Shown here: piece by piece, positions 43,348-51,832 of the stretch
Layout of the letters: each line of letters starts with the position of its first letter
How positions within the stretch are numbered: position 1 is the first letter of the stretch
DNA from: an uncultured Lachnospiraceae bacterium
GTDB lineage: Bacteria > Bacillota > Clostridia > Lachnospirales > Lachnospiraceae
DNA length: 64,000 nucleotides
NCBI GenBank assembly: GCA_947631625.1
Contig: CANRMA010000002.1
Coordinates: 62,001 to 126,000 of the forward strand
Direction of reading: 5' to 3'
Program-made: the position numbers and the translations under genes
The notes under the pieces: generated by a model
The model's database searches: none
What the model saw: the letters and a program-made list of their open reading frames with translations, nothing else
Told to the model about the DNA's origin: nothing

Positions 43348-45120
43348 ATGTATTATCCGGATGAACTTATAGAAGAAGTAAGAGCCAGTAATGATATAGT
43401 GGATGTGATCTCCGGTTATGTCCGTATTCGGAAAAAGGGCAGCAGTTATTTCGGTCTTTGTCCTTTCCACAGTGAGAAATCGCCGTCCTTTTCCGTTTCT
43501 CAGGACAAGCAGATGTATTACTGTTTCGGCTGCGGCGCCGGGGGCAACGTCTTTACTTTTCTTATGGCGTATGAAAACTACACTTTCCCGGAAGCGGTAA
43601 AGTATCTTGCAGAGAGGGCGGGGATAGCCCTTCCGGAAGCGGAATATTCCGAAGAGGCAAAGAAGCGGGAGAACAGGAAAAATAAATTATTGGAAGTAAA
43701 CAGGGAAGCGGCTAAGTATTTTTATTATCTGCTGCGGTCGCCTGCGGGGAATGCCGGATACAGGTATTTGGCGGGCAGGGAACTTAGCGATGAGACCATG
43801 AAGCGTTTTGGCCTGGGCTTTGCCAATGTTACAAGTAACGATTTGGTGAAATACTTAAATTCCAAAGGATATGACGACGGGCTCATAAAGGAAGCCGGAC
43901 TTGGGGATTTTGATGAGAAGCGCGGAATGCATGACAAGTTCTGGAACAGAGTGATGTTCCCCATTCAGGATATAAATCATAAGGTCATAGGTTTCGGAGG
44001 AAGGGTTATGGGAGACGCCAAACCCAAGTATCTCAATTCTCCGGAGACTATGATATTTGATAAGAGCAGAAATCTGTACGGCCTTAATTTTGCAAGGGCT
44101 TCGCGCAAAAATAACATGATCCTGTGCGAAGGATATATGGATGTCATAGCCATGCACCAGGCGGGCTTTACGCAGGCTACGGCCTCTCTGGGAACCGCTT
44201 TTACGGTGGGACAGGCTAATCTGCTCAAACGTTATACAAACGACGTGCTGCTTGCTTATGACAGCGACGGCGCCGGGGTAAATGCGGCGCTGAGAGCCAT
44301 AGGCATATTAAAAGAGAGCGGTTTAAGGGGCAGGGTCATAGATATGTCGCCGTATAAGGACCCTGATGAATTTATAAAGGCGAATGGCGCGGAAGCCTTT
44401 GAGGAGCGTATAGAGAAGGCGCAAAACAGCTTTTTCTTCGAGATAAAAATACTGGAGAAGGATTACGATTTATCCGACCCGGACTCCAAGACGAGATTTT
44501 ACAGGGAAATAGCCCGAAAGCTCTGCGGTTTTGAAGAGGCGGTCGAGCGTGAGAATTATACCGAAGCGGTGGCGAAGCAGTATAATATAGCGCTTGAGAA
44601 TTTAAGAAAAATGGTGGCTTCATATGCGGCGCAGACGGGTTATATAAAGCCGGTTGAAAGACCAAAACCCACAACGGCGCCAAAGAAGGAAACGAAGGAA
44701 AATGAAGATAAATCGCAGAAACTCCTTCTGACATGGATAACGGAGGAGCCTGAGCTTTATCAGAAGATCAAAAAATACATAAAGCCGGAAGATTTTACGC
44801 AGGAAATGTACAGGAAGGTCGCCGAGAAGTTTTTTGCTGATCTTGAGGAAGGAAATTTTAATCCTGCGTCCATAATCAGCATGTTTGAAGATGAAGAGGA
44901 ACAGCGGGAGGCGGCGTCGCTTTTTAATACGAAGCTTATGGAGCTTACTTCCGAGAGTGAGCGGGAAAAGGCGTTTCACGATATAGTATATGCGGTCAAG
45001 AAAAACAGCTTCGAATACTATTCAAACCGTATGGGAGCTGACATAAACGCCATAAATCAGGTTATTTTGGCTAAAAAAGCGTTGGAAGAACTTAGCAAAA
45101 CGCATATTTCCCTGAATTAA
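43348..45120 (+). CDS. dnaG: DNA primase
   Basis: A 590-residue replication primase. The CHC2 zinc finger includes CPFHSEKSPSFSVSQDKQMY and CFGCGAGGNVFTF. A catalytic core with TOPRIM motifs ILCEGYMDVIAMHQAG and LAYDSDGAG follows. The C-terminal helicase-binding part (from ~residue 450, after a Lys/Thr-rich linker) is present. Start codon ATG follows AGGTTAGG. Directly followed by rpoD, as in macromolecular synthesis operons. Confidence 0.97.
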   Translation: MYYPDELIEEVRASNDIVDVISGYVRIRKKGSSYFGLCPFHSEKSPSFSVSQDKQMYYCFGCGAGGNVFTFLMAYENYTFPEAVKYLAERAGIALPEAEYSEEAKKRENRKNKLLEVNREAAKYFYYLLRSPAGNAGYRYLAGRELSDETMKRFGLGFANVTSNDLVKYLNSKGYDDGLIKEAGLGDFDEKRGMHDKFWNRVMFPIQDINHKVIGFGGRVMGDAKPKYLNSPETMIFDKSRNLYGLNFARASRKNNMILCEGYMDVIAMHQAGFTQATASLGTAFTVGQANLLKRYTNDVLLAYDSDGAGVNAALRAIGILKESGLRGRVIDMSPYKDPDEFIKANGAEAFEERIEKAQNSFFFEIKILEKDYDLSDPDSKTRFYREIARKLCGFEEAVERENYTEAVAKQYNIALENLRKMVASYAAQTGYIKPVERPKPTTAPKKETKENEDKSQKLLLTWITEEPELYQKIKKYIKPEDFTQEMYRKVAEKFFADLEEGNFNPASIISMFEDEEEQREAASLFNTKLMELTSESEREKAFHDIVYAVKKNSFEYYSNRMGADINAINQVILAKKALEELSKTHISLN

Positions 45121-45190
45121 AGGCAAAAATAATCGCAATAAAGGAAAAATATACAAAGTTTAACACCCAATAAGGAAGGATGGCCAAGGA

Positions 45191-46303
45191 ATGGACGAAA
45201 ATGTACAGGCAAAGTTTGAAGAGCGTCTTAAAGAACTCTTAAATATTGCTAAGAAGAAAAGAAATGTTCTGGAATATCAGGAGATTGGCGATTTTTTTCA
45301 TGATATGCCGCTTGAAGAGGAGCAGTTTGACAAAATTCTGGAAACATTGGAGCAAAACGGCGTAGATGTTCTGCGCATTACTGAAGGTGATGACGTGGAC
45401 GATGAGGAGATCATGCTTACCGACGAAGAAGAGGTTGATGTGGAAAACATCGATCTGTCCGTTCCGGACGGAGTCAGTATTGAAGATCCGGTAAGGATGT
45501 ATCTTAAAGAGATAGGCAAGGTACCGCTGCTTAGCGCAGAGGAAGAGATCGAGCTTGCCAAGAAGATGGAGATGGGCGATGAGGAAGCCAAGAAGCGTCT
45601 TGCGGAGGCGAACTTACGTTTGGTCGTAAGCATTGCCAAGCGTTATGTCGGCCGCGGCATGCTGTTTCTGGATCTGATCCAGGAGGGTAACCTGGGTCTT
45701 ATTAAGGCAGTGGAGAAATTTGATTACAGAAAAGGATATAAATTTTCCACCTACGCAACATGGTGGATACGTCAGGCTATTACAAGAGCCATAGCGGATC
45801 AGGCGAGGACGATCCGTGTTCCCGTTCATATGGTAGAGACTATAAATAAACTCATCCGTGTCAGCAGACAGCTTTTGCAGGAACTTGGAAGGGAGCCTAC
45901 CCCTGAGGAGATCGCCGAAGAGATGAATATGCCGGTTGAGAGGGTAAGAGAGATACTTAAGATATCCCAGGAACCGGTGTCTCTGGAGACTCCTATCGGT
46001 GAGGAAGAGGACAGTCATCTGGGCGATTTCATTCAGGATGACAATGTACCTGTGCCTGCGGACGCTGCAGCTTTCACACTTTTGAAAGAGCAGCTTGTGG
46101 AAGTGTTGGGAACTCTGACGGAGAGAGAACAGAAAGTATTAAGACTGCGTTTTGGCTTAGACGACGGCCGCGCAAGGACCTTAGAGGAAGTCGGCAAAGA
46201 ATTCAGTGTTACGCGTGAGCGTATAAGGCAGATTGAGGCTAAGGCTTTGAGAAAACTGCGTCATCCGAGCAGAAGCCGCAAGTTAAAGGATTATCTGGAC
46301 TGA
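45191..46303 (+). CDS. rpoD: RNA polymerase primary sigma factor SigA/RpoD
   Basis: A 370-residue housekeeping sigma factor. Region 1.1 is at the N-terminus. Region 1.2 is [20 protein letters not shown], region 2 includes [20 protein letters not shown] and [20 protein letters not shown] (the -10 recognition helix), and region 4 ends with [20 protein letters not shown] (-35 recognition). Length equals that of Bacillus SigA-type factors. Its stop overlaps the trmK start (TGATG), so the two are translationally coupled. The promoters listed in this window fit its expected TTGACA/TATAAT specificity. Confidence 0.98.
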   Translation: MDENVQAKFEERLKELLNIAKKKRNVLEYQEIGDFFHDMPLEEEQFDKILETLEQNGVDVLRITEGDDVDDEEIMLTDEEEVDVENIDLSVPDGVSIEDPVRMYLKEIGKVPLLSAEEEIELAKKMEMGDEEAKKRLAEANLRLVVSIAKRYVGRGMLFLDLIQEGNLGLIKAVEKFDYRKGYKFSTYATWWIRQAITRAIADQARTIRVPVHMVETINKLIRVSRQLLQELGREPTPEEIAEEMNMPVERVREILKISQEPVSLETPIGEEEDSHLGDFIQDDNVPVPADAAAFTLLKEQLVEVLGTLTEREQKVLRLRFGLDDGRARTLEEVGKEFSVTRERIRQIEAKALRKLRHPSRSRKLKDYLD

Positions 46304-47139
46304 TGAGGAAGAGGATAATCCTTTCGGACAGGCTTAAGGCAGTGGCAGATATGGTCACGCATAAAAACCGTGTGTGCGACGTAGGCTGCGATCACGCATT
46401 CATACCTATATATCTGGTAAGCAAGGGTATAAGTCCGTACGTGCTTGCAATGGATCTGAGGAAGGGGCCTCTTGGGCAGGCTGATGAAAATATAAGAGAG
46501 TATGGTTTTGAGAAATACATAGAAACAAGGCTTTCCAACGGGCTTGACGCTTACAGAGAGGGAGAAGCGGATTCACTTGTCTGCGCCGGGATGGGCGGCA
46601 GGCTTATTATGAATATCCTTGAGAGGGAACCTGCCAAAACCGCCTCTTTTAAGGAACTTATCTTACAGCCTCAGTCGGAGCTTGAACAGTTCAGGCATTT
46701 TCTTGGAAGCAGCGGATATATGATCGCAGATGAGAATATGATAGAAGAGGGCGGAAAATTTTACCCCATGATCAGAGCCGTTAAGATCGGAAAAGATGCA
46801 GGAACGGATTTAACGGAAAGTCTAACATTGGGCAAGAGTTTTGAGGCCGTAAAAAAAGAAAAAGATGAAGATGAAAATGAAGATGAAGCATATCGCCGCA
46901 GGCTTGAAGACAGGTACGGACCGGTTTTGATAAGGAGCAAAAATCCCGTGCTATGCAGGTATCTTGAGTGGGAGATGGGGATTTACAGGGGGATATTGTC
47001 ACAGCTTGAAATTAAACTAAGAACAGAGGAGATACCGGATTTAAAGCTCAGTGCCAGATATGCAGAGGTGGAGCTTAAGCTTAGAGAGGGTATGGCCGTA
47101 TTAAAAGAGATAGGAGGGTACAGCGATGGTAAAGATTAA
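46303..47139 (+). CDS. trmK: tRNA (adenine22-N1)-methyltransferase TrmK
   Basis: A 278-residue SAM-dependent enzyme that methylates A22 in tRNA D-loops. The SAM motif VCDVGCDHAFIPIYL, MDLRKGPLGQA, and the catalytic-site CAGMGGRLIMNIL are diagnostic of TrmK, with a C-terminal coiled-coil domain. That half carries an acidic insert (KKEKDEDENEDEAY). It overlaps rpoD by one base and the next gene by 14, giving a tight operon. Confidence 0.93.
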   Translation: MRKRIILSDRLKAVADMVTHKNRVCDVGCDHAFIPIYLVSKGISPYVLAMDLRKGPLGQADENIREYGFEKYIETRLSNGLDAYREGEADSLVCAGMGGRLIMNILEREPAKTASFKELILQPQSELEQFRHFLGSSGYMIADENMIEEGGKFYPMIRAVKIGKDAGTDLTESLTLGKSFEAVKKEKDEDENEDEAYRRRLEDRYGPVLIRSKNPVLCRYLEWEMGIYRGILSQLEIKLRTEEIPDLKLSARYAEVELKLREGMAVLKEIGGYSDGKD

Positions 47140-48781
47140 AATTGACGGTGAAGAAAGATTGTATGAAGAGGGTATCAAATATGAGATCATAGCCAAGGAA
47201 TATCAGCATAAATATGATGATACGATAGCCCTCGTATTTATAAACGGCAAAATACGCGAACTTATGAAGCGGGTAGATAAGGATTGTGAACTTGATTTTG
47301 CAACATATGGCGACCCTATCGGGCATAAAACCTATGTCCGGACTGCGATCATGATGCTTATGAAGGCAATAAAAGATGTGGAAGGCATAGAGACGGCAGC
47401 CGATATCAAAGTAGAGTTCGCGATAGGAGCCGGTTATTATTGCTGTTTAAAGGACGGACGCATTTTAGACGACGAAAAAATAAAGCGTATTAAAGAAAGA
47501 ATGACAGAACTTTCCGAAGCCGATCTGCCTATTACCAAGAAAGCCTATCCGGCGGATGAGGCAGTGGCTTTGTTTAAAGAATATAATATGCAGGATAAGG
47601 TAAAGCTTTTCCGCTACAGAAGAAGTTCGACTATAAATGTATATTGTCTTGGGGATTATTTTGACTATTATTACGGCTATATGCTGCCCAGTACAAGTTA
47701 TGTAAACTGCTTTGACCTGTTAAGTTATGAGGGCGGCATGATACTGCTTTTGCCTGAACAGAATGCGCCTGATATCCTTCCGGCATTTGAACCCAGGGAA
47801 AAACTTTTCCGGACGCTTAAACAATCCGGAGAATGGGGAGAACAGATCGGTATCGATACGGTAGGCGATCTGAATAATATGATATGTCACGGCAGCATTG
47901 CCGATATGGTATTGGTGCAGGAGGCGCTGCAGGAACGCAGGATCGGTGAGATCGCAAGGGATATTGCAAGAAGAAACGGGATTAAGTTTGTCATGATAGC
48001 GGGGCCTTCGTCCTCGGGAAAGACCACTTTTTCCCACAGGCTGTCCATACAGCTTAGAACGTACGGGCTGAATCCGCATCCGATAGGGCTTGATAACTAT
48101 TACCTTAACCATGACAGAACGCCGCTTGATGAAGACGGCAATCCGGATTTTGAATGTATTGAAGCGTTGGATGTGGAGCAGTTTAACAAAGACATGTTGG
48201 AACTGCTTGCAGGCAAAAGCGTAGAGCTTCCGACTTTCAACTTCAAAACGGGAAGACGGGAGTATAACGGTAAGGTGACTACGCTTGGCGCGGATGATAT
48301 CCTCGTCATTGAAGGCATACACGGGCTTAACGAGAAGATGTCGCATTCGCTTCCGGCGGAATCTAAGTATAAGATATATATAAGCGCGCTTACAAGCCTG
48401 AATGTGGATGAACATAACAGAATCCCGACCACGGATACGCGGCTGCTCCGTCGTCTGGTGCGGGACGCCAGAACAAGAGGGGCTACCGCCAAAAAGACCA
48501 TAGAGATGTGGCCTTCCGTAAGACGCGGTGAGGAAAAGTATATATTCCCATATCAGGAACAGGCGGACGCCATGTTTAATTCGGCGCTTATATATGAGCT
48601 GGCAGTGCTAAAACAGTATGCCGAACCGCTGCTTTTTAGCATAGAAAAGGACGAACCCGAATATTATGAGGCAAAACGTCTGCTTAAATTCCTTGAATAT
48701 TTCCTGGGAGTGAGCAGTGAAAATCTGCCTAACAATTCTCTTTGCAGGGAGTTCATAGGCGGAAGCTGTTTTGATGTATAA
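47126..48781 (+). CDS. Nucleoside (uridine) kinase with TGS-like N-terminal domain
   Basis: A 551-residue fusion found in Clostridia. Residues 1-60 resemble a TGS domain and are followed by a ThrRS-editing-like region (to ~250). Then comes a P-loop uridine kinase domain: Walker A MIAGPSSSGKTTFS, GLDNYYLNHDRTPLDEDG, and the lid region NRIPTTDTRLLRRLVRDART. It should phosphorylate uridine or cytidine; the role of the N-terminal part is unknown. GGAGGG site; coupled to trmK. rnpB follows after about 10 bp. Confidence 0.88.
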   Translation: MVKIKIDGEERLYEEGIKYEIIAKEYQHKYDDTIALVFINGKIRELMKRVDKDCELDFATYGDPIGHKTYVRTAIMMLMKAIKDVEGIETAADIKVEFAIGAGYYCCLKDGRILDDEKIKRIKERMTELSEADLPITKKAYPADEAVALFKEYNMQDKVKLFRYRRSSTINVYCLGDYFDYYYGYMLPSTSYVNCFDLLSYEGGMILLLPEQNAPDILPAFEPREKLFRTLKQSGEWGEQIGIDTVGDLNNMICHGSIADMVLVQEALQERRIGEIARDIARRNGIKFVMIAGPSSSGKTTFSHRLSIQLRTYGLNPHPIGLDNYYLNHDRTPLDEDGNPDFECIEALDVEQFNKDMLELLAGKSVELPTFNFKTGRREYNGKVTTLGADDILVIEGIHGLNEKMSHSLPAESKYKIYISALTSLNVDEHNRIPTTDTRLLRRLVRDARTRGATAKKTIEMWPSVRRGEEKYIFPYQEQADAMFNSALIYELAVLKQYAEPLLFSIEKDEPEYYEAKRLLKFLEYFLGVSSENLPNNSLCREFIGGSCFDV

Positions 48782-48792
48782 TATGTATGAAA

Positions 48793-49129
48793 CCAAGTAG
48801 AACAAATGGTCGCGCCGGCTTAGCCGGTGAGGAAAGTCCGGGCTTCACAGGGCAGGATGCCGGATAACGTCCGGTGGAGGCGACTCCAAGGATAGTGCAA
48901 CAGAAATGATACCGCCGCAGATCCTGCGGTAAGGGTGGAATGGCAGTGTAAGAGACTACCGCTTTTTTGGTAACAAAAAAGGCTGTGTAAACCCCATCCG
49001 AAGCAAGACCAGACAGAGAGCGACAGGCTTGCCCAGCCTGCTCTCAGGTAGGTCGCTTGAGACCATCGGCGACGATGGTTCCAGATAGATGACCATTCGC
49101 GACATAACCCGGCTTATCGTTCTGCTTGG
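48793..49129 (+). ncRNA. rnpB: RNase P RNA
   Basis: Catalytic RNA of ribonuclease P, which matures tRNA 5' ends. Universal segments are visible: GAGGAAAGTCCGGGCTTC (CR I), ACAGAAATGATACCGCC, GGGTGGAATGGCAG, GTAGGTCGCTTGAG and ACATAACCCGGCTTA. The 5' CCAAGTAGAAC pairs with the 3' GTTCTGCTTGG to close helix P1 and set the ends. It looks like a bacterial type A fold. Confidence 0.95.
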
Positions 49130-49158
49130 TTCATTATTATATTTGCCGGAGGTATGGT

Positions 49159-50007
49159 ATGAATAAGGGTGTATGGTCCGGAATCGCGCGCAGACTATAT
49201 ATTCTTGTCTGTGTATCGGTTCTGGCGCTTATGCCGCGCAGCGCTGTTTATGCGCAGGAGACGCGGGATGTATCCGAGCCGCCGCATTTGATACAGACCG
49301 TTACGGAAAAAGATATATATGATGGGATGCTTGAACTTGGCTTACTGGAGAATAAAGTGCTTGATGAACCGGACAGCAGGAAAGCCTATGAAAATACTGC
49401 AGGCTGCATCGTAAGCGTTAATATGGGAAAGGCGTATGGCAGCGGCGTTGTCTGGGATATGACACCGGAGCGGGTGATAATTGTTACCAATAAGCATGTA
49501 CTCGAATATTGGAATAAGTTCATAAGTTATGTATGTTTTCCACAGGGCTATTATCTGGATGCGCAGATCCTGGGCATTTCAGAGGATCATGATATAGGCT
49601 TTCTCTCAATAGATGTATCCGCGTTTGAATACAGCGAGCTTGAAACGCTTTGTTATGTGAAAAAGGATATGGGCGCGTATGAAAAAATGAAAAGTGGTGA
49701 TGAGATATACTGCCTGGGAACGGAATTAAATAAAGATGTAAACGATAAAACGTTTATCCCGTCCGCGGATACCGCAGATAATTTCTATATAGGCAATGTA
49801 GGAGATATGGAGAGGTATATAGATGAATTTGGAGAGACCATGATATACGGGCTTGGATATGCCAGAGCGGGAATGTCGGGCGGAGGCACTTTCGATGCAA
49901 AAGGCAATTTCATAGGTATGATCTCAGGCGGGACGACCAACGGCGAAACAGCAAGCGTACCGTTGCCTGTTATAATGCAGGAGTATGAAAAATTTGCGGA
50001 ATATTAA
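49159..50007 (+). CDS. Secreted or anchored trypsin-like serine protease (S1C/HtrA-like catalytic domain)
   Basis: A 282-residue protein with a signal peptide or anchor (GIARRLYILVCVSVLALMPR, then SAVYAQE as a likely cleavage site). The trypsin-fold triad is visible: His in VTNKHVLEYW, Asp in SEDHDIGFLSI, Ser in ARAGMSGGGTF. No PDZ domain follows, so it is shorter than HtrA/DegP. ATG 49159 is preceded by GGAGG. A role in surface protein quality control or processing is inferred. Followed by two terminators. Confidence 0.8.
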   Translation: MNKGVWSGIARRLYILVCVSVLALMPRSAVYAQETRDVSEPPHLIQTVTEKDIYDGMLELGLLENKVLDEPDSRKAYENTAGCIVSVNMGKAYGSGVVWDMTPERVIIVTNKHVLEYWNKFISYVCFPQGYYLDAQILGISEDHDIGFLSIDVSAFEYSELETLCYVKKDMGAYEKMKSGDEIYCLGTELNKDVNDKTFIPSADTADNFYIGNVGDMERYIDEFGETMIYGLGYARAGMSGGGTFDAKGNFIGMISGGTTNGETASVPLPVIMQEYEKFAEY

Positions 50008-50081
50008 GGTTTACAAATTCATTTGATAAGTATGGCTGAAAATACGGCCTGAATATAAAAAGCATATTAAATAATGATATG

Positions 50082-50135
50082 ATTCCCCTTAGGCAGACAG
50101 GGTAAGTAACCAAAATCTGTTTAAGGGGAATTTTT
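50082..50135 (+). terminator. Terminator after the protease gene
   Basis: ATTCCCCTTA (50082-50091) and TAAGGGGAAT (50122-50131) form a stem with inner CAGA/TCTG pairing, followed by TTTT. Confidence 0.8.
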
Positions 50136-50158
50136 ACGTTAAAATCCGAAACAAAGAA

Positions 50159-50193
50159 GTATCCGGCAGGTAAGATTGCCGGATGCTTTTTTT
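50159..50193 (+). terminator. Second terminator abutting the left inverted repeat
   Basis: ATCCGGCA (50161-50168) and TGCCGGAT (50177-50184) followed by GC and seven T (50187-50193). The last three T are part of the inverted repeat. It insulates the switch from upstream transcription. Confidence 0.85.
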
Positions 50194-50219
50194 CGCAGAT
50201 TGCGCGCGTCTGCGAAAAG
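50191..50219. repeat. Left inverted repeat / recombinase core site (IRL)
   Basis: A 29-bp sequence whose exact reverse complement lies at 51655-51683. It is itself a core-site-like palindrome, TTTCGCAGA (50191-50199) and TCTGCGAAA (50209-50217), around an asymmetric 9-bp centre TTGCGCGCG. This is the design of a tyrosine recombinase crossover site. Confidence 0.9.
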
Positions 50220-50261
50220 AACTTTCGATACCCGCATGTCAATCATGAATAAACCATACTT

Positions 50262-50290
50262 AGTATAGCATTGTTTTTTTGATATTACAA
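50262..50290 (-). promoter_or_regulatory. Outward-facing promoter inside the invertible segment
   Basis: On the minus strand TTGTAA (50285-50290), a 17-bp spacer and TATACT (50262-50267), pointing left out of the segment through IRL. After inversion it would read rightward into the genes from 51833 with a ~215-nt leader. Confidence 0.6.
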
Positions 50291-50474
50291 CAGTTTTTTA
50301 CCGGATTTTATTCACATATTATTCAGATTTATGTAAATTATTTCTCAAATAACCACACGGAAAACGTGATAAAACAAAAGAACAGTCAAAATTTTTGGAT
50401 CTTACAAAATAATAAATTCTTTTATGGTCAGATATGTGGTCAGAAATCATTGAAAAAAACGGAGGATCGATCGA

Positions 50475-51623
50475 ATGGGAAGACATGGCGAAAATATAAG
50501 GAAACGCAGTGACGGGCGTTGGGAGGCGCGCTATATGGCATATGATGAGGGAAAGGGAGGTAAGATCTGCCGTTCCGTATATGGGCATACGTATGAAGAA
50601 GCAAAGGCAAAACGCGCCGCAGCTTCAGGAATGTCTGCGTTCTTGATCAAAACGGGAAATGTTTCGGCGCAGGATGCGGACGGGCTGCAGGGCATTGCTT
50701 TTGGAACGGCGGCGCTGGAATGGCTGGCCGCCGTGAGATCGGAGCATAAACAGTCCACCTTTGAGAAATATAACTTTATTTATCATAATTATCTTGAAAC
50801 TCCGTTCAGCGGCATCATGCTTTGGCAGGTTACGGAAAAGATCGTCCGGGACAGGCTTGCATCCTGCGGGGCAGCATCGGAGAGCCTGCAGAAAAGCATC
50901 TATGGCGTGCTGAACGGGATCCTGCGTTATGCGGCGGGCCGCTATCATGCGACGCTTCCGGAAATAAAAAGACCGTCCGTGAAGGCGCAAAGGAAAGAAG
51001 CGGGAACGTTTACCAGATCCGAGCAGACAAAGCTTCTGTCGGTCCTCTGCGCCAACACGGACCGTTTCAAACTGGGAGTGCTGTTATGCCTTTTTACGGG
51101 CCTGCGTCTTGGAGAATTATGCGCCCTGAAATGGACGGACATTGATTTTGCAAATAAGACACTCTCCATAAAAAGGACCGTTCAGAGACTTTATGCAGAG
51201 GACGCCGGCACAAAGACGGCTTTGATGGAAACTTCTCCCAAAAGCGGCAATTCAAAACGCGAGATCCCGCTGCAGGACGCCATGATCGCGCTGCTTTCGG
51301 ATCACCGGAACGGGAAAGCATATGTATTCGGCGGCGATAAGCCGCTTGATCCGAGGACCATGCAGAACCGTTACAAAAAGATCTTAAAAGAAGCGGGCGT
51401 GTCCTATAAAAATTTCCACACCCTGCGCCATACATATGCCACAAACCATATCGAAGGCGGGACGGACATAAAATCATTGAGCGAGATGCTGGGGCATTCC
51501 AGTGTAAAGATCACCCTGAATTATTATGCGCATCCGTCCATGGACACAAAGCGCATGTATGCGGACGACCTGTGCAGATTTTATGCCCGGCTTCATGGTC
51601 AGGTTGCGGGTAGGGCCGGTTAA
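50475..51623 (+). CDS. Tyrosine recombinase enclosed by inverted repeats
   Basis: A 382-residue site-specific recombinase. Residues ~1-60 form an arm-type DNA-binding domain (IRKRSDGRWEARYMAYDEGK), ~75-165 a SAM-like core-binding domain, and ~175-370 the catalytic domain. Active-site residues are Arg in TGLRLGELCALKW, His and Arg in NFHTLRHTYAT, His in LGHSSVKIT and the nucleophile Tyr in LNYYAHPSM. A CGGAGG site precedes ATG 50475. No phage or conjugative genes are nearby, while perfect inverted core-like sites flank it, so its likely job is inverting its own segment. Confidence 0.92.
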   Translation: MGRHGENIRKRSDGRWEARYMAYDEGKGGKICRSVYGHTYEEAKAKRAAASGMSAFLIKTGNVSAQDADGLQGIAFGTAALEWLAAVRSEHKQSTFEKYNFIYHNYLETPFSGIMLWQVTEKIVRDRLASCGAASESLQKSIYGVLNGILRYAAGRYHATLPEIKRPSVKAQRKEAGTFTRSEQTKLLSVLCANTDRFKLGVLLCLFTGLRLGELCALKWTDIDFANKTLSIKRTVQRLYAEDAGTKTALMETSPKSGNSKREIPLQDAMIALLSDHRNGKAYVFGGDKPLDPRTMQNRYKKILKEAGVSYKNFHTLRHTYATNHIEGGTDIKSLSEMLGHSSVKITLNYYAHPSMDTKRMYADDLCRFYARLHGQVAGRAG

Positions 51624-51654
51624 GAGATCCTGTAATAATGAGGGATCGCAGGGC

Positions 51655-51683
51655 CTTTTCGCAGACGCGCGCAATCTGCGAAA
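51655..51683. repeat. Right inverted repeat / recombinase core site (IRR)
   Basis: Exact reverse complement of 50191-50219: arms TTTCGCAGA (51657-51665) and TCTGCGAAA (51675-51683), centre CGCGCGCAA. It lies 31 bp after the recombinase stop and 149 bp before the next start codon. Confidence 0.9.
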
Positions 51684-51832
51684 GATATTTTCGGCCGGGT
51701 CTGCTTTTCCGGTGAAGACGTTCCAAAGAAAAGCCGCACAGTTATCATTATCGGCGTGACGGGCCGTTTTATCAAGAATGCGCATAAGAAAACAGAGATG
51801 ACATTTGCCTGTTGTCGGGAGATGGGAACAGT

